Shown here piece after piece: positions 32,346-46,783 of a DNA stretch of 64,000 bases. The stretch's first letter is position 1; every line of letters starts with the position of its first letter. Location: NCBI GenBank assembly GCA_936440205.1, contig OW387140.1, forward strand, positions 31,183,659-31,247,658. Reading direction: 5' to 3'. The position numbers and the translations under genes are program-made. Origin of the DNA: Lepidonotus clava. Its lineage: Eukaryota > Annelida > Polychaeta > Phyllodocida > Polynoidae. A model generated the notes under the pieces. The model was given only the letters and a program-made list of their open reading frames with translations. It did not search any database and had not been told where the DNA came from.

Positions 32346-35300
32346 CCATCAATTGATTTCTTACACAATAACAAGTCGTGGCCAGTTTCGAAAGCTTCCT
32401 CTGGGTTTTGTGGGAGGGAATGTTGTTTTCATACAAAAGGCAATGGCATATGCATTGACCCGTTCTATAGGAACTTGGTCATCCATAGTATTATCATACA
32501 TTTATACGTCTCTTTTGGTTTCATATAGATATCGGAACTGGGGATTGCAGTTGCACAATGACTATTTCTAGCTCTTGCACTGAGCATTGATCTAACCGTT
32601 TGCATTGATCATAGGAAATTTCATATCAAGCAGACAAGAGCTGAGTGGTTCTATATCCTAGACCTTTCTAAAGGCATAATCAGAGCAATTAATCCAAGGT
32701 CCTTATGTCCTTAATACTAGCTTGCCAACTTGAGGGGTTGTCTGAATAGGAATCTGTTAATACCACTTCCGGTGCAGGTGAAATGATCTTTGGTTAAATG
32801 GTTCTTTGATTAAGAGAGAGGTACCTATGAAAAGATACTTAATGACATCACAAACCACCAGTACCTGCTTTACCTGTGGCATATGATTAACGATCTGTTA
32901 CATACAAAGATATTTGCACCTAATGGCATTAATCTTTGTGGTGATCTCTTGCCACAGGATCACGCTGGTTACCCCAAGGCAGTTTTTTATTCAGTTCTTA
33001 AGGTCGCCGGCTGCCGACAAGAAGCCTTTGGGGGATAGGTTTCATCTTTGTGAACTCTGAATCTGGGGCCATACGCTGGGTCCCCACAGGTACTCTTTGA
33101 AACCAAAGGATCTACTTTGGGCACACCGGAACCAGCCTGCTCACAGGAAGTGCCGCCCAAGCAAAGGCACGCATGTGCACACACACTTCCGTCCTGTCTA
33201 ACAAACAAATAGACCCTACAGATAAAGACATCAAACGTTGACCCGTTTCCCTGAAATGAGGAGGGGCGAAAGGAAAGGGATGCGCGGTGAAGGTATAAAG
33301 CCTGTATTCCACTAGCCGATCGTACTGACGATTTGATAAATCGCAAGTAGCAATAAGGGGACAATAAAGACATGTAACATACCATTAGAAAGGTTTTTAA
33401 ATTCTCTTTCAAATGATATGTAGGATGTATGGTCATTTACCAAATCATTGAAAAGGCGTTATACATTGACGGCAGTAAGGATCGCTTAGTGGAATACAGG
33501 CTTAAGCAAAAGGGGATGGAGTAAAAGGACATCAACGCACTGCAATTGGTCATCACCAACAGCACTAACCTCAGACCTTTCCTTATTGTATGACATCCCG
33601 ATGACTGCATCTCAGGAATTTTAATGGTCTGATGGATGATTCAAAGAAAACCCACACATATCAGGCTTCATTGTACATCCTCTTTGCTTCAGCATTCTCG
33701 CAATCATCTTTCATTTGAACACTGCCTGTATTTAAGAGACTGTGCCTATCGATTTCGAAAAGAAAAATTTTATTTTCTGTTATAAAGTAACTTTATTAGT
33801 CTATTCATATTATACAGATATCATGAGCTGTGATGTGACAGCATTATGATAAGATCTGAGAAAGTTTATCTCTGTCAATATTGGAGCAGCCCCATTAATT
33901 TTAATGCCAATATTTCTTGTCTACAAAGGGATAGTTATTTCAAACGGTCTAGCGAATGCAAGCATACCTGCTACTAACTTCTATTGTCCAATATTGTCGA
34001 ATTACCGGATTTATATTTCACAGCAAGAGTAAGAGGGTGTTAATTTGCTATGTCTTCTACGTACACCCTCGGACCCATCTAAGTGATTATATTCAAGTGT
34101 AAACAAATTTTAAATATATCTTAATTGAATAATATGGATATGAAGTAGAATTACTCAATACATATAGAATGTAATAATATAGAAAGAAAACGCTATGCAT
34201 GAATGCTTCCCCAACGTGTCATACATGTTTCAATGGTCAAATTGAATTAATTGTGTCTTGAATTATACTGAATGCTTGTTGCCACTATCTCAACAATAAG
34301 AAACTCTTAACACTATGCGTGGGGCACAGAATCATTCAGCTGATCTAACCCAATTCCCGGTCCTGGCCTAATATGACCTATTAAGATGTTGTACCTAAAT
34401 GTGGTGCATGAGCAGTAACATAGGGGGTTGAAGCAGAGACCGTGTACCTTTAGAGACTGCTCGATCCTTTTTCGTGAATGATAGGTGGTTATCTGATCAA
34501 GCATGGGTCGATCCACAAATAGACCTTGTGTGCAAAGAACTTTGACTCAAACTTAACAAGAAGCAAAAGAGCTACAAAGTTTCACTCATGCATGAACAAG
34601 GGTCGTTCCTCAATAAACTGAAGGCCTTCCTATAACCAGAATGCTATACAGGCTACCGGCAGTGACCACCACCACCACTCCTGCTGTCACAAACAACTCA
34701 GGAAGGGGTTTAGGAAAGGGGCTGGTACTAGGCTACTGCCATGCACCCAGTACTGAGTGACCCATCACTCACCCACCTGGGACTGCCCACTTGCAGGTGA
34801 CAGTGGAGGTCCTCATCAATTGTAGGACAATGCCCTTCAATAGCTGAACATGACATTGTGTAACCGGTCATTAAGAACAAAGAGAATCAGATTACTAAAG
34901 GCATGACTGATTGAGGGAGTCCCTACCAATAGCTACAATACTATATATAGATATAACTAGGGACTCCCAATAATGACCAAGCCAAACTTGATTCATACCT
35001 GCACCTATCTGACTCAGCACAGAATCACCAATGATATTTGGGAGACCCCTAAACAGAGTGTCCACTCCTCCTGATCTAAGTTCTCTGGCTGAGGAAACCG
35101 TTAAGGGTGGTGCAGGTTGCACTGGAGGGGTGTGTGTATACCTGTACACCTCCATCCTGTGAGGCTGTGTGCATGGCGACATGCGGCAGGTTGACAGACA
35201 GTTGGTGCACTAACACAGGTGTGTCAAGGAGGTCAGGGCTCCCAGTGGTTGCCTAGCAGCAGCACCATCCTCCTGAGGACGACGGGAGGCAAGTGAGGTG

Positions 35301-35356
35301 AACGGAAGAACGTCCTTGGCAAAGGGCATGGCGAGGAAGAAGTGGAGTTTGAGGTT

Positions 35357-35389
35357 GGGGGGGGGGGGGGGGGAGGGGGGGGGGGGGGG
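35357..35389 (+). repeat. Poly(G) tract, 33 bases with one A
   Basis: An almost uninterrupted G run, broken by a single A at 35374. It could form G-quadruplex or triplex DNA and often causes assembly errors, so exact length is doubtful. Confidence 0.9.
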
Positions 35390-36732
35390 TTGAGAACAGT
35401 TGGAGCCTAGAGGGATGCGAGATTAAAGTAGGAAGTAGATATTTGTCTTGGGAGTGGGGGAGTTAATTCTGTACTATATGCCTCCATGCAATTTGTGCTT
35501 CAGGTTATCCAAGATGAATGCTATAAATAAAAACTCGCGCTTTTAAAGTACTGTCCCAGCCGAACAAAAATGACAGTCTGTCCACTTGTGGGAACTAATT
35601 TGTCATTTCATTTATTCCTTTACTCATTTACTCCTTAGTTCTAGCTCAAGCTGACCTTCCATCGGAACGTATTCAATATGAATCAGGTTAATTTGAGTAT
35701 TATACATGTGTAACTATATTGTTTATCATTGTTAACATCTATTTACACACACCATATTGAAACCGATTTCACCACATGTTTGCAAATTTGCATTTGTTTG
35801 AAAGGTCATTCAATTTTTATAAGCAAAAGTACACGTCATTGTCAAATACATTATGTTTCGACATAATACCTATGGCTATAATTCATGTGAACATCACCTT
35901 TTATCATAGAGCGCCCAATAAATCTCCCCTGCACTAAAAACGTGGGGATGTCTTTTTTTTCTGGGACGCAAACCTGTTACACTTCCTTCGCTGACTAATT
36001 TCAGATCTCTTACAACCTTCCCTAGACAGAAGACAGAGAACAAATAAAAATAGTGTTTGGTTTTTACCGGAAATTTTGGTCATATATTGATGGTCAACAC
36101 GTGGCAAAGCCCACACGTTTTGCACCTGGTGAAGGCAATAAGGAGATAACTGATGTAAGCTGAGAACGACAGGGGGCGGGAATGGTGGGGGTCGAGGGAG
36201 AAGCGGATCTTCTTGGTGACAGATGCCTACCCCAACCAAGAAGGACGCGCTGTAGGGCTTTTTTTAAACAGGTTATTGGATCCGTTAATATCCGTTTGAA
36301 ATTGTTAATTACCGGAATATAGTGTGAACCGAGTGCAAACATTTCCGGGTGTTCTAATTACCTGTGATGCTTGTTAGGCTTTATTCGAATGCATGGGGGT
36401 TTCCCTGCTTCTCAAGTGTCAGTTTATCGCTTGCCTTTTTATATCAATCTTTTCTTATGAAGGGTAAAATAGAGTGTGTTGTACTGAATAAAGTCATTAT
36501 CGAACTTCACAAACGTACAAAAAATATGTCCGTCAAGGATCTAACGAGTTGCCAACGGCTGTCAACCGATCATCAGAGGGGAAAGGACTGAACAGAACAA
36601 AATACGGACTTCCTCATAGAAACTGACATTCAAAGAAGTGAATTTCCTATCATAGGCATAGCCTGAAGGAGTCTTCAATTTCTGAGGTTTCTAATTCTAG
36701 GCAAAGAGATCAGACACAACCTGAGAAAACCC

Positions 36733-36808
36733 ATTTTATAATTGTATGGTATTCAATGTAATTTGTAACTATTTTATAATTGTATGGTATTCAATGTAAT
36801 TTGTAACG
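36733..36808. repeat. 38-bp tandem duplication
   Basis: Two adjacent copies beginning ATTTTATAATTGTATGGTAT, identical over 37 of 38 bases. The near identity shows a recent slippage or local duplication. Confidence 0.95.
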
Positions 36809-38531
36809 ATCTGAGTGACCTGCACTGATGACATTCATGATCTGTGGGCCTCACATAGGTAATTAGCTTTAGACAACTATGGGCCTAGATTGTACATAAT
36901 TTCAATAATGGCTGACTGACAAGGAACTAATTTACCTCGCGCGAATTGATTTTGTGGCATTTGAGTCTTTATTTGTGTTCCTAGAAACAGATAACAAGGA
37001 AGTTAATTCATCAAAGGAGTGGAATAGGGATGGTTCATATGTACGGTATCTTATGGGCCTAAGTTATGTTTTTTCTATAAAATATAAATACACTTCTATA
37101 TCTTGCACTGGTTTGATGGAGCTTTAGGGCAAAACCTATATATGGTCCTTTGCTACATCTCAAAGAGAACGAGTAATTGAGAGACCAGGATCATCTTTGA
37201 TGCAGTTTCAATGGGATTCTAATGAGACTTTATAAATCGCGGGAAAGAGATTATTACTCTTAAGAAATATATTATCTATAAATTATTCCTATATCCAAAC
37301 AAGGACATTCTTGAAGAAAAAAACAACAAATTATGCGGAAAATGCAGTAAAAAAGGGAAGCGCTCACAGTCAAATCTGAAATAATGGATTCTGGTTAAAA
37401 CACCCACCTAAATATGAAATATATTTCAATGGTATGTTTGTCGACTCATAATTTTCGCCACACATCCTTTAAGTTTACTAATCCACGGTATCCCCGAAAA
37501 GCCTTTAGGATCATACAGAGAAAAACAGCAGGCGCATCCGGGTTATATACTCTTCTGACCTCACACTCTTCCCTCTTCCCTCCAAGCAAGATTTGTAACA
37601 CTAATTTGCTCTGGATAATGTAAACTTTAAATTATTTCACTTCCACAACCAGTTGCCATGGGTTTGAATCTACGAGTGGACAATGAGAAAGATGCAGTTT
37701 TATAGATGCTTCATACAGTACGGTATAATCCCTATCGACTCCTAGCCTTTTCATAAAAATTCTCATGAGAAACGCGTGAAAATTCCTGATAAATTGTAAG
37801 GACTAGGACCACCAACTATTGCACCAAATATCAGGCTAGAGACAAATTTTAAACCACTTCCCGTGATATATGAATTAGAATAGTCTTAATTATTTTCTTA
37901 ATTTGTACACTCTTAGCTTACGGAATTCGTACCTTAGTTCCGGAGTAAGAATTAATTATGATTAGAGGGTGAACATATGACTCTAAGATGAACGAACAAT
38001 GTCATGGTTGGAGTACATTGATTGTTCTTTCTTAAGCTGCAATTTGAAAACCCTACACCTCTGGCAAAGTCAGAGGATCAGGAGCGTCTTCAAACCGGTG
38101 AGATTTTTGAAAGACGTTTGCTCCTTATTATTTTATTTATTTTATATGCAATCTTTTTTAAACGTGATGAATAAATTCCCCTGTTTCGGATGCCCCCCTC
38201 CTCCCCCGATGTTCTATTGGCAATTTGCATAAGACAAATTATATCGACTAGGAAGTCATACCATCAGTCTGTTCTTTGACAGATACATAAATAATTTTAA
38301 TATGAATCAACAATATCTGTTGTCAGCATTCTTAGTATCACCTTTGGATGTATAGAGTCAAACTTTTGATCTAAAAAACATAGCTGCCAAGTTTCCTTGA
38401 ACGGCAGTTTTTAAAGGCCGAAATCCTATACAATTGTAGTGTAGGAAGTGTTTCGCATTCTTTATCGTTTTAGAGAACGTTATACAAGACACAAAGTATA
38501 GGTAAAACACACCTTAATGCATGCCTTGCAT

Positions 38532-38579
38532 TATATATATATATATATATATATATATAGCTTTAGATATATATATATA
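38532..38579. repeat. (TA)n microsatellite, two tracts
   Basis: Alternating TA from 38532 to 38559 and again from 38566 to 38579, separated by GCTTTA. Confidence 0.95.
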
Positions 38580-41500
38580 AATCATTCACTGAATAATTAT
38601 GTTGCTATAAGCTGATCAATACAATAGTTATCCAACGTTATTTTTTGATTCTCTGTTATAACTCCCTGTACATCTTTGGTATGGACTCGGTTCTATATTC
38701 GTTCAAATTCAGCACTGTCCTCTTAATTAATTTTAGTGACTATCTAATAAGCTAGAATGACCACATTCCTTGTCATAGGTGTAGTTCTGTGACCATCCAC
38801 TCAAAAAGGAAATACCGATAGGACAACATAGAGGAGTAATCAAAGAACCTTGAAATGCCCGTATAAAAGAAAATGGATGTTTGAAAATATATGCCGCACT
38901 GTAACCACATCCCCTAGCCCTAAACGAACAGCATCTACAGTTTACAATTTCTACGATCAATTCCTTAATAACCAGGGTAGATTTTCGAGAACAACCTTAG
39001 TTTTATTTTTGTATTATGCATCGATGGCATAAACACACCATGATTCATACATAAGCAGCAAAGTGATCGTTCCGTTCACTTAGAAAGATACCATTGGAAC
39101 AACACCCTTAACATCAATTTTATATTCCCCCAAAAAAGAAAGATAACATGTAAAAATGAACACTGGGAGGGACAGATGCCCGTCGACTCATCTCACACTT
39201 TTAGTTTTTTCCTTTATTGTATACACCGCAGGTAAGGTGAATCAGAATCGGACCATATCAGTGGGAGATTTTCGTGACATTTAGTTTTGCCAGCTTCTTG
39301 GCCCAAACCCGACGCCCACCAACACTCCCACACCTACCGGCAAACCACCAGCATAACCACATCAAAACGTAAACACAGGAAGAAAGGATCGACTCTACTA
39401 CAAAGGAAGCCTAAACAGAGAAGTTAAAGAAGTTATATAAGAAGCAACCAATGACCTTCTGTCAATGTCATATTTCTTAACTAGGCTGTTTATGTTATTG
39501 ATATCTGAAAGTCAACTTTGATTATTGAAAGCATTGTAAAAAAAGGAGACTGATTTTTAATTAATAGTATAATAAAATAACAACTAAGCAAGTATCTGGA
39601 TGGTAGAGATAAAGAATAACATAATGATAAATGAGCGGAATACAAAGAGAACCAGACATTCCAAGGCTGAGGGGTGTTTTTCCCTAGAGGACATTGCTGA
39701 GGGGAGTGGTACGGAGGAAGAATCGAGATAATCTCTGGCATGAAAACACCTGACATCACCGGGCTAGGTGTGTTAGCCCCCACCTACACACACCTGGTTT
39801 TACCTGCATGCTCCAGCAGGGTGGAGGAGGGTGGTTCAGGCCCGTACCTGGTGGAACTGGAGCAGCCCTCCCTCCATTGGTATGCCCTTATTTGGTAGGC
39901 CAGGCCACTGGGGATGCTGGCATCAGCAGCCTGGTGTTTTTCAACCCAGGCATTTTTATGATGACATTCAAGCGCAAATAAAGATCTGCTACGCCTAAGA
40001 CCAACCTAAAAGTGGCAGCTAATTCCATACAAAAGTTGCCTCTGTTGATTCAAAGCAACCTGTCACAGTTTAACTGAAATTAGCAAAACCATCCAGGTGA
40101 CCTAAAAGGGTTGACAGTCTATATAATGAGCTGAAATAACATACCCTATATACCAGACCCCCTCCTTTCCTCCTGGTTAAACCAGACTGTCTGCATGCAT
40201 GCAGGATCCAGGGGTGTTGAGAGGGAGTCTGGTAAGGTAAGGCTGGGTGGTTGAGGCTGTCCTGGATGGAGGAGATTCATCCATCCATCTTGATCTAACC
40301 CTCTCTTCTCAGAGTAGCAGCTATTGACAGAGGGGCAGACTGACAACATCCCCAACAAACAGCCTCCCCACCACTCAGCCCTCTCAACACACACCCTCCA
40401 TAACAGATGGAGAAAAAGGGCTAAAAAACAGATATCTCATGAGCTTTTGGGAGGCATTTTTCTGCCTTTCATATTCACAGCCCATCCACACAAAGTCAAC
40501 CAGGCGATAGGTCTCCACCCCGCACAACAAACCATCCTCTTTTTGTTTCCCAACAAAAAGGGTCCGAACAAAGTTCCATTCAGTGCCGAGAAAAATAAAA
40601 CTAATTCTGAAAGAGGGATCCAATCCCTTCCACGCCGTAGCGCCGCATCCTTACTTACCCAATAATCCACACTCCCGTCCACACTGACTTAAGTTTTTTT
40701 TGTTCTTTTGGCATTACCCATCATTTACACACCAGACTATGATAATAGTTGTTGGGTGTGTCATCAGGACCTGGGATATAATCCTACCCTTGCCTGCATG
40801 CCAAATAAATTACCATAGCGTCTGGTTTTCGTCCGACCTGTCGTAAAAGCCTGTGGTGAGGCGTAATGCTGAAACCTCAGATGAACTGCGCACAGGGGGT
40901 AAAATGGATGGAAATCCATCTCAACTTCTTAACATGACATGAAATAGTTGCCATATCTCACATATTTCGGGAAGGATCTACACTGTGCATAGGGGTAAAA
41001 ATTCAATGTAAATCCACCTTTACTTTTTAACATCACATGAAAAAGTTGCAATACCTCCCATATTTCATGAAGTCTCTCAATGCATGTGCTTCCCGATCAT
41101 CAGATTCACTAAGATATACGTTGAATGCTTAATTGTTTTATTATGGTAAATTCTTAATCATCATATTTGTCAATTAAGTAGTAATGGCACATGCAGGTTT
41201 AGAAATTACAGAACTATCCTGTATCAAATTAAACCAATAAACTCACTATGGAAATATCACTCTAAAGTCTGAATGACCTTTTTGGTCATCTTTGGTGTCC
41301 CCTGAAACTACCTTTTCCCCATCCCATCCCTAAAACACTTCACTCCTGTGTCGAATGTCACATACACGTCCTGTCCTTGCTTACTACCCGTCGTAATCAC
41401 TAGGCATAGGAGGCTAGCTGCTCCAGCCGCCAGCTACCACATTCCTTCTCATCTCAACAACGTGGAACAAAAAACTCCCTGGAGACGCTTCCTTTTCACC

Positions 41501-42396
41501 GACCCCTCTGGGGCCCCCAGCAAGTTTTTTCTCCTTTTCATCCACTGTATATATGGGCAACTCTACTGCTGCATCACTAACGCCCTCTAGCGACACGCCC
41601 ACAAGGCATGGTGGCCATCTTTGTTTCAGCAGTGTTAGATCTTACATTTGGGCCTTGTGTACTCGCTGGCTTTAATGGCAGAACCATTTCATTGAAAAAT
41701 GTTTCACCTGAATTGGGCGGATGGAAAACCTAAAGGCAGCATCCTCCTTTCATGCAAACTCCTCCGCGTTAATGTGAACTACGACATTGAGGTCTACTTA
41801 TAGAAAGTAGGCCTTCTATTTGAACTTTCTGTGAACACTATAAAGAAGTAGCAGAACCTTTAGAAACCGGAAGATGGGAAATCTAGTGGTAAATGAGAAT
41901 TAATAGTCTAGTATCCTTGGTTAACTGAGGGTATGATCTATATGGAGTCACTTTATTGGAACCTCGGATGGAAGCCAGCATTATATAGGATGTAGCTGCA
42001 ACATCTACGTATATAGTACAAGAACTACTTTCGAATGTATGGCTATTATTTCACATAAAAGCCATCAGGCATTTGTCCTTTTAAAATGCTTTCCTTCCTT
42101 TTTGTGTTGCCTCGAAAAGGAGGGTGAAAATTACACTTGATGGTAATAATCCATGACAAAATGCAATGTACATGTATATCTTGTTGCTATTCATGTGGTG
42201 ATTGATGTATGTATCTTGAAGTTTATTGCTTCCAAAATTACCAATTACTCAGAGGGACAAGCCCTTCATACACAAACAAGTCAAAGCTTATCATTCAAAT
42301 CTCTAAAAAGACTGTACAGACTGAACGGCCTCCTTCCCGTACAAGAAAAAACTAGCCATGATAGAGGACGATATATGAGGTACAGAGTAGGTTCCA

Positions 42397-42540
42397 ATAG
42401 GCCTGACGGGAGTTTGTCCCTGGGCGCCGCCATGTTGAAAAAAGGAGGATTCTGATTGGCTGAAAGGTCGCGCTTGACCCCCGACAGCTATTGGCGCCAA
42501 AGGAATACGCATGCGCAGACCTAAACTCCCGACTACCCTA
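42397..42540. promoter_or_regulatory. Compact promoter-like island (YY1, CCAAT, E2F, NRF1 words)
   Basis: Within about 100 bp lie GCCGCCATGTTG (YY1-type, 42427), two inverted CCAAT boxes (GATTGG at 42454, CTATTGG at 42488), TTGGCGCCAA (E2F-type palindrome, 42491) and ACGCATGCGCA (NRF1-type, 42507). This set is typical of housekeeping, often bidirectional, TATA-less promoters. The block is also flanked by inverted words (CGGGAGTTT at 42407 and AAACTCCCG at 42523), so a small transposon is a rival explanation. Confidence 0.4.
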
Positions 42541-45500
42541 TAACATTCTATTACTTTTACAATAATAGGCCCCATATCTTAATTACAAAAACAATAATCA
42601 TCAAGGGATGTGTATCAAGTATGAATTATTATAAGATAATCCATACAGTATGTATATCATACATATTTTTAACAATCAAAATTAAAGCATGAAAAAATGT
42701 GTAGAATAGAACACTTCAAATTTTGATGAACTAATATCCATTTAACGTCACAGACGCATTGACACTCTAGTTACAGCATGAGTAATACTCTCTGTGAGAA
42801 CCGACTATGTACAACGTTATAGACGTTTTGGTGGAAGGTCATTAATTTTATCAAAAAGCTAACAGTAAAGTATGATACCATTTTGTTAACATTTGAGTGT
42901 GAGACGGGAATAATGGCCGAGGTGGCCTTGGAGCGCTTGAGTGTTTTCAATATGTACACACGGGTGTCAAAAAATGATCACTGATGGATCACCAACTATC
43001 AAATAAAGTAGAAATTAATAGGTATTTACATGTGATAGATAGGGTGTGGTGTGATGTCAACACACTGAGTCAGATTAATAGTAAACACCAAATATGCCTG
43101 GGATGGGAAATGACTCACATCTGGATCTTCTGCGTCTTTAACGTTACTGGTCCTCACCCTTACACTAGACACATCATGCACATGACATTAAGCCATCTGC
43201 AAACAAATCCTTCTAGGCCTGTTTGAAAGCAAAATTACAATGCGTAATAAAGTAATTACAAGTGTACAACACAAGTGAAAATAGTAACAAATCTCAAATT
43301 AATTCATCGACATCCATCAACCTTCCGCACAGGTTCGCGTTCTTAAAACTAATTCTCAGATTGTAACGTGATCCACTAAGGTACGAGGGTGGGGGGTATG
43401 CATTTCCTGGTTTGGCTCAAGAATAAAAAACTAAATATTTCATGGGATACGGCCTTTAGGTTGCATTTTATGTGGTAGATACCGTCTGGTACGATTGTTT
43501 ACACCTCTTGACTTAGCCATGACAAGATTACATATGGAATGCCTCATAATATTTTTTTCCCTATTTTCTGATGACCATTTTTAGTTCCTAAACTTGATGG
43601 GGTATCCTGGTTCGTTCTGTACATAGAGGCTCAATTTAGCCCCAACGCCCACGCAAAGAAAGATACCCTATGAGAGACGCCTTCCTCGTCTAACTTTTTG
43701 TTTATTTTTATTCCAGAAATCCGGCTGGCAGGCAAAATAGTCGCACGTGTAACCTGACTAGGCAAACGCTTGCAGAAGGACGTCGGCAAGGAAAAAAACT
43801 CAAGTCAGTTTACATGTACATAGACCCCACGTTTGTTTATTCTGAAAAGCAATGACTTAACGTGCAAGCCAACTGAACCCATCACTCAAGATGAGAGGGT
43901 ATATGGTAGGACTAGCTAGAGGAGGGATTAAAGGACGTCTTAGGGAAAGGAAATGAGGGAGAGGAAAAGGATAATGGGAGTGGGGAGATGATAGAACGTT
44001 GAAATAGAACAGGGAAGTCTAAAATGGAGGATGAGATTTGGATCCATTAGTAGATTTGATAGATAAGAATAGCAACAGCCTCATCCCTCTTTAATTATTT
44101 GCGTAAATTATGATTATTTGTGGTGAAAATGCTTTGCTAATTATAGAAAGTAAGAGAACAGATCAGTCACAAAAAAGTGAATTAGCTCACGAAAATTCAA
44201 AAGGCATGAAGAGAGGGGCCGCATCCTTAAGAGAAATCTAGGAATTGAAATGGGAAAACATTAGCTAGGACGCCTAGAACATCCCGACGATGTTATGAGC
44301 TGGGATAAAACTATGGGCAGAGAAGGGTACGATGAAGCAGGTAAATAAAGCTCATCATAATCTGAGGTATCTCTAAATTTGGGTCTTCTCTAAAAGATCT
44401 TTGTACCAGGAGGTACCAGGACATTCTGAGATGAATCACTCCAACATTAACAAAAAACATTGAACAGTCAGTTGCGGAGCCACAGAATTCCTTGTAATTC
44501 ATCTTGAGTTCCCCTTATTTTCACTTCCTGGCACCAACGCTCCCAGGTGCCCAAATCCAGGCTAAGTTTCCATAAGAATAAAAACAATGAATTGTAAAAA
44601 GAAACACTGGCATGCTTGTCTTAAAGTGTATACGTTTACAAGTACACTTTCCTTTGTATAGTACTGCTGAAGGATTCCGTCTTTTTGTCTGAATTACCTC
44701 ATTACACAATTAACATGCAGTGTTCAGTCAATTATTAGATTCATAGTGACTTGGTTGGCCCAATGCACCAACCTATGTAAAACACGATAACGTAGAAAAA
44801 AAGATCGCGTTAAGACATCTATACAAAGGCCCGTTAGTCGCAATTGGCTGGGTGCCGAAGCTGAGGAATACATCATCCTTCGTTGTATTTTACTGGTGAT
44901 GTAATTGTGTTATTAACAAACTAAAGCCAAATGACAATTACGCCTAATACCGTTAATGACCGTTGTAAACAAGCTTAATCCTGACACGCCCAAAATGACA
45001 AACTCCCCACACGATTGAAGTAGGCGTTAGGTGGGCTGACAGTTTTGTTTTTATAAGTCTAGATCTAACCATGGTCAACCTGCTGGAGGGTTGTATGTTT
45101 TGCAAACCTATTGTACCATACCATATTAGGTAAATGCCACAATTTCGCGTTTTGCAGTTTCTCAGGAAAAAAAAAAGATATTGAAAATTCTTAAAACTCT
45201 TCTTAAAACTCTTAAAAGTATTTTTGAAGATGGATATTATTTGAAATTCGCCGTTCTTTTGTAATTTTGTAATTCACGCTTTTTGCTTTTTGTTAGTATT
45301 TATAAGCTTTTTATTCACAAAAATGTTTGAAGCATTTAACCAGTGGATTATCTATAAATACAATTTGAACTTTAATAGAAGTTTAAATGAAAGAAAATCT
45401 GTATTTTTGCAATTACTCGACAGTCCAAAATCAATACTCCCATGCCAAAACAAGCTAATTCAAGAGGAACCTGAAAGCTCCTTGGTTTAGATGATAGGAA

Positions 45501-46149
45501 TGATATATTTCATAAAGAAATGTATATCATATAATTATCTAGTCGCGTACACAAAGATCTAGTTGAGTACACAGAGAGGGAAGTAATCAGAGGGTGTGAC
45601 CCCACAACCAAGATAAAGGACCATCCTTAAACTGCCCTGACTAAGACCAAAACTTTCCCCAACTCATCTTTGTGGTGATGCAGCAACTTTCTATCCTACC
45701 AATGCTTTTTCCGGCTTCCCATTGGGAGCCACCGGTAAAGACCGGAAAATGGCAGATCCCTAAGTATTGTAAGACACATTAGATCACTCTCCTATAGACA
45801 ACTGCTTACATCAAGAAGGAAGACTATTGAGGGTCTAAAATCAGCCAGGGGCAACCCAATCCCTAAACCAACGATTTATACTTTACCTCATTCCAGACGA
45901 CTGGAATCACCTGACAAATACATTTAATATTTCAATTTTCCTGGAAATTGTAGGGCTTTTTCCCATTCAACATTTTAAGCAAGACATTATGACATCATAC
46001 CATGTCAATATCATTCACTGGAGGTAAGCAGGGCGACCAAAATGTATCTACCTTCAAGATCACAATTTTGTAATATGAAGAAAACTATCCAATCAAAGGT
46101 GAGATGCGGTGTTTATTTATATATAGGCTATACATTGTTTTATAGATAC

Positions 46150-46151
<2 letters not shown>

Positions 46152-46180
<29 letters not shown>
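46152..46180. repeat. (TA)n microsatellite
   Basis: Fourteen or so uninterrupted TA units. Confidence 0.95.
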
Positions 46181-46182
<2 letters not shown>

Positions 46183-46783
46183 TTACACATGAATATAACA
46201 TATGATATATCATATTATATGGGCACAAAAGTCAGCCATGAATATATACCCCCTCCCCTTCCCTGTCCATCCAAGGTGTACATCTCAACTCCTGTACCGA
46301 AAAGGCATGACAGGGTGCGGTGGTAGACTGAGGACATCCCTATATTTATAAATATGTATACATGTGACTCACATTGTATACCACCCCATTCCTTAGTACT
46401 CCACTCCACCCGTGACCTATCCACATCCCAATGTATTAAGACGCGCAGAATGACATTGCCAGTCTTACAGATAATTTCCCATCACCTGTCCTCTTATACA
46501 ACTACTCCCGTCCCAATTTCCAACCTTTCAACCATCGACTCCCGCCTCCACCCTGTATCCAAGTCGCTGCTGCGATCCTTTAGACCCGGGATTGTAGCCA
46601 GCCTACACTGATCCCAGTTGTTATTTTTGCTAGTTATCGGCTATTTACATTCAGCTGACCAAAACCTGCTATTCGCTTATTCCCAATGAGCAGATTATAC
46701 CTAAGGTTTCCTGTCGGTCATTATGATTAGATTATGTGCATAGGAATATTACACTACTGGTGAATAACTATTAACAATCCTAT

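Larger units (their letters stand above)
32346..46740. other. Non-coding interval, mostly featureless
   Basis: No reading frame with protein similarity. Recognisable items: a G-run (35357-35389), a 38-bp tandem duplication (36733-36808), (TA)n tracts (38532-38579, 46152-46180), a palindrome CTGCATGCATGCAG (40191-40204), a CTCF-like core on the minus strand (about 41581-41594) and a promoter-like island (42397-42540). If the distal first exon is used, this is intron. Confidence 0.5.

Noticed and set aside
40191-40204. Palindrome CTGCATGCATGCAG
   Set aside because: An isolated alternating palindrome with no partner elements; not enough to call a site.
40324-40665. 113-codon plus-strand frame
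   Set aside because: No motif, an opposing frame is equally open, and it contains a long Lys/Asn/Pro-rich random-looking sequence.
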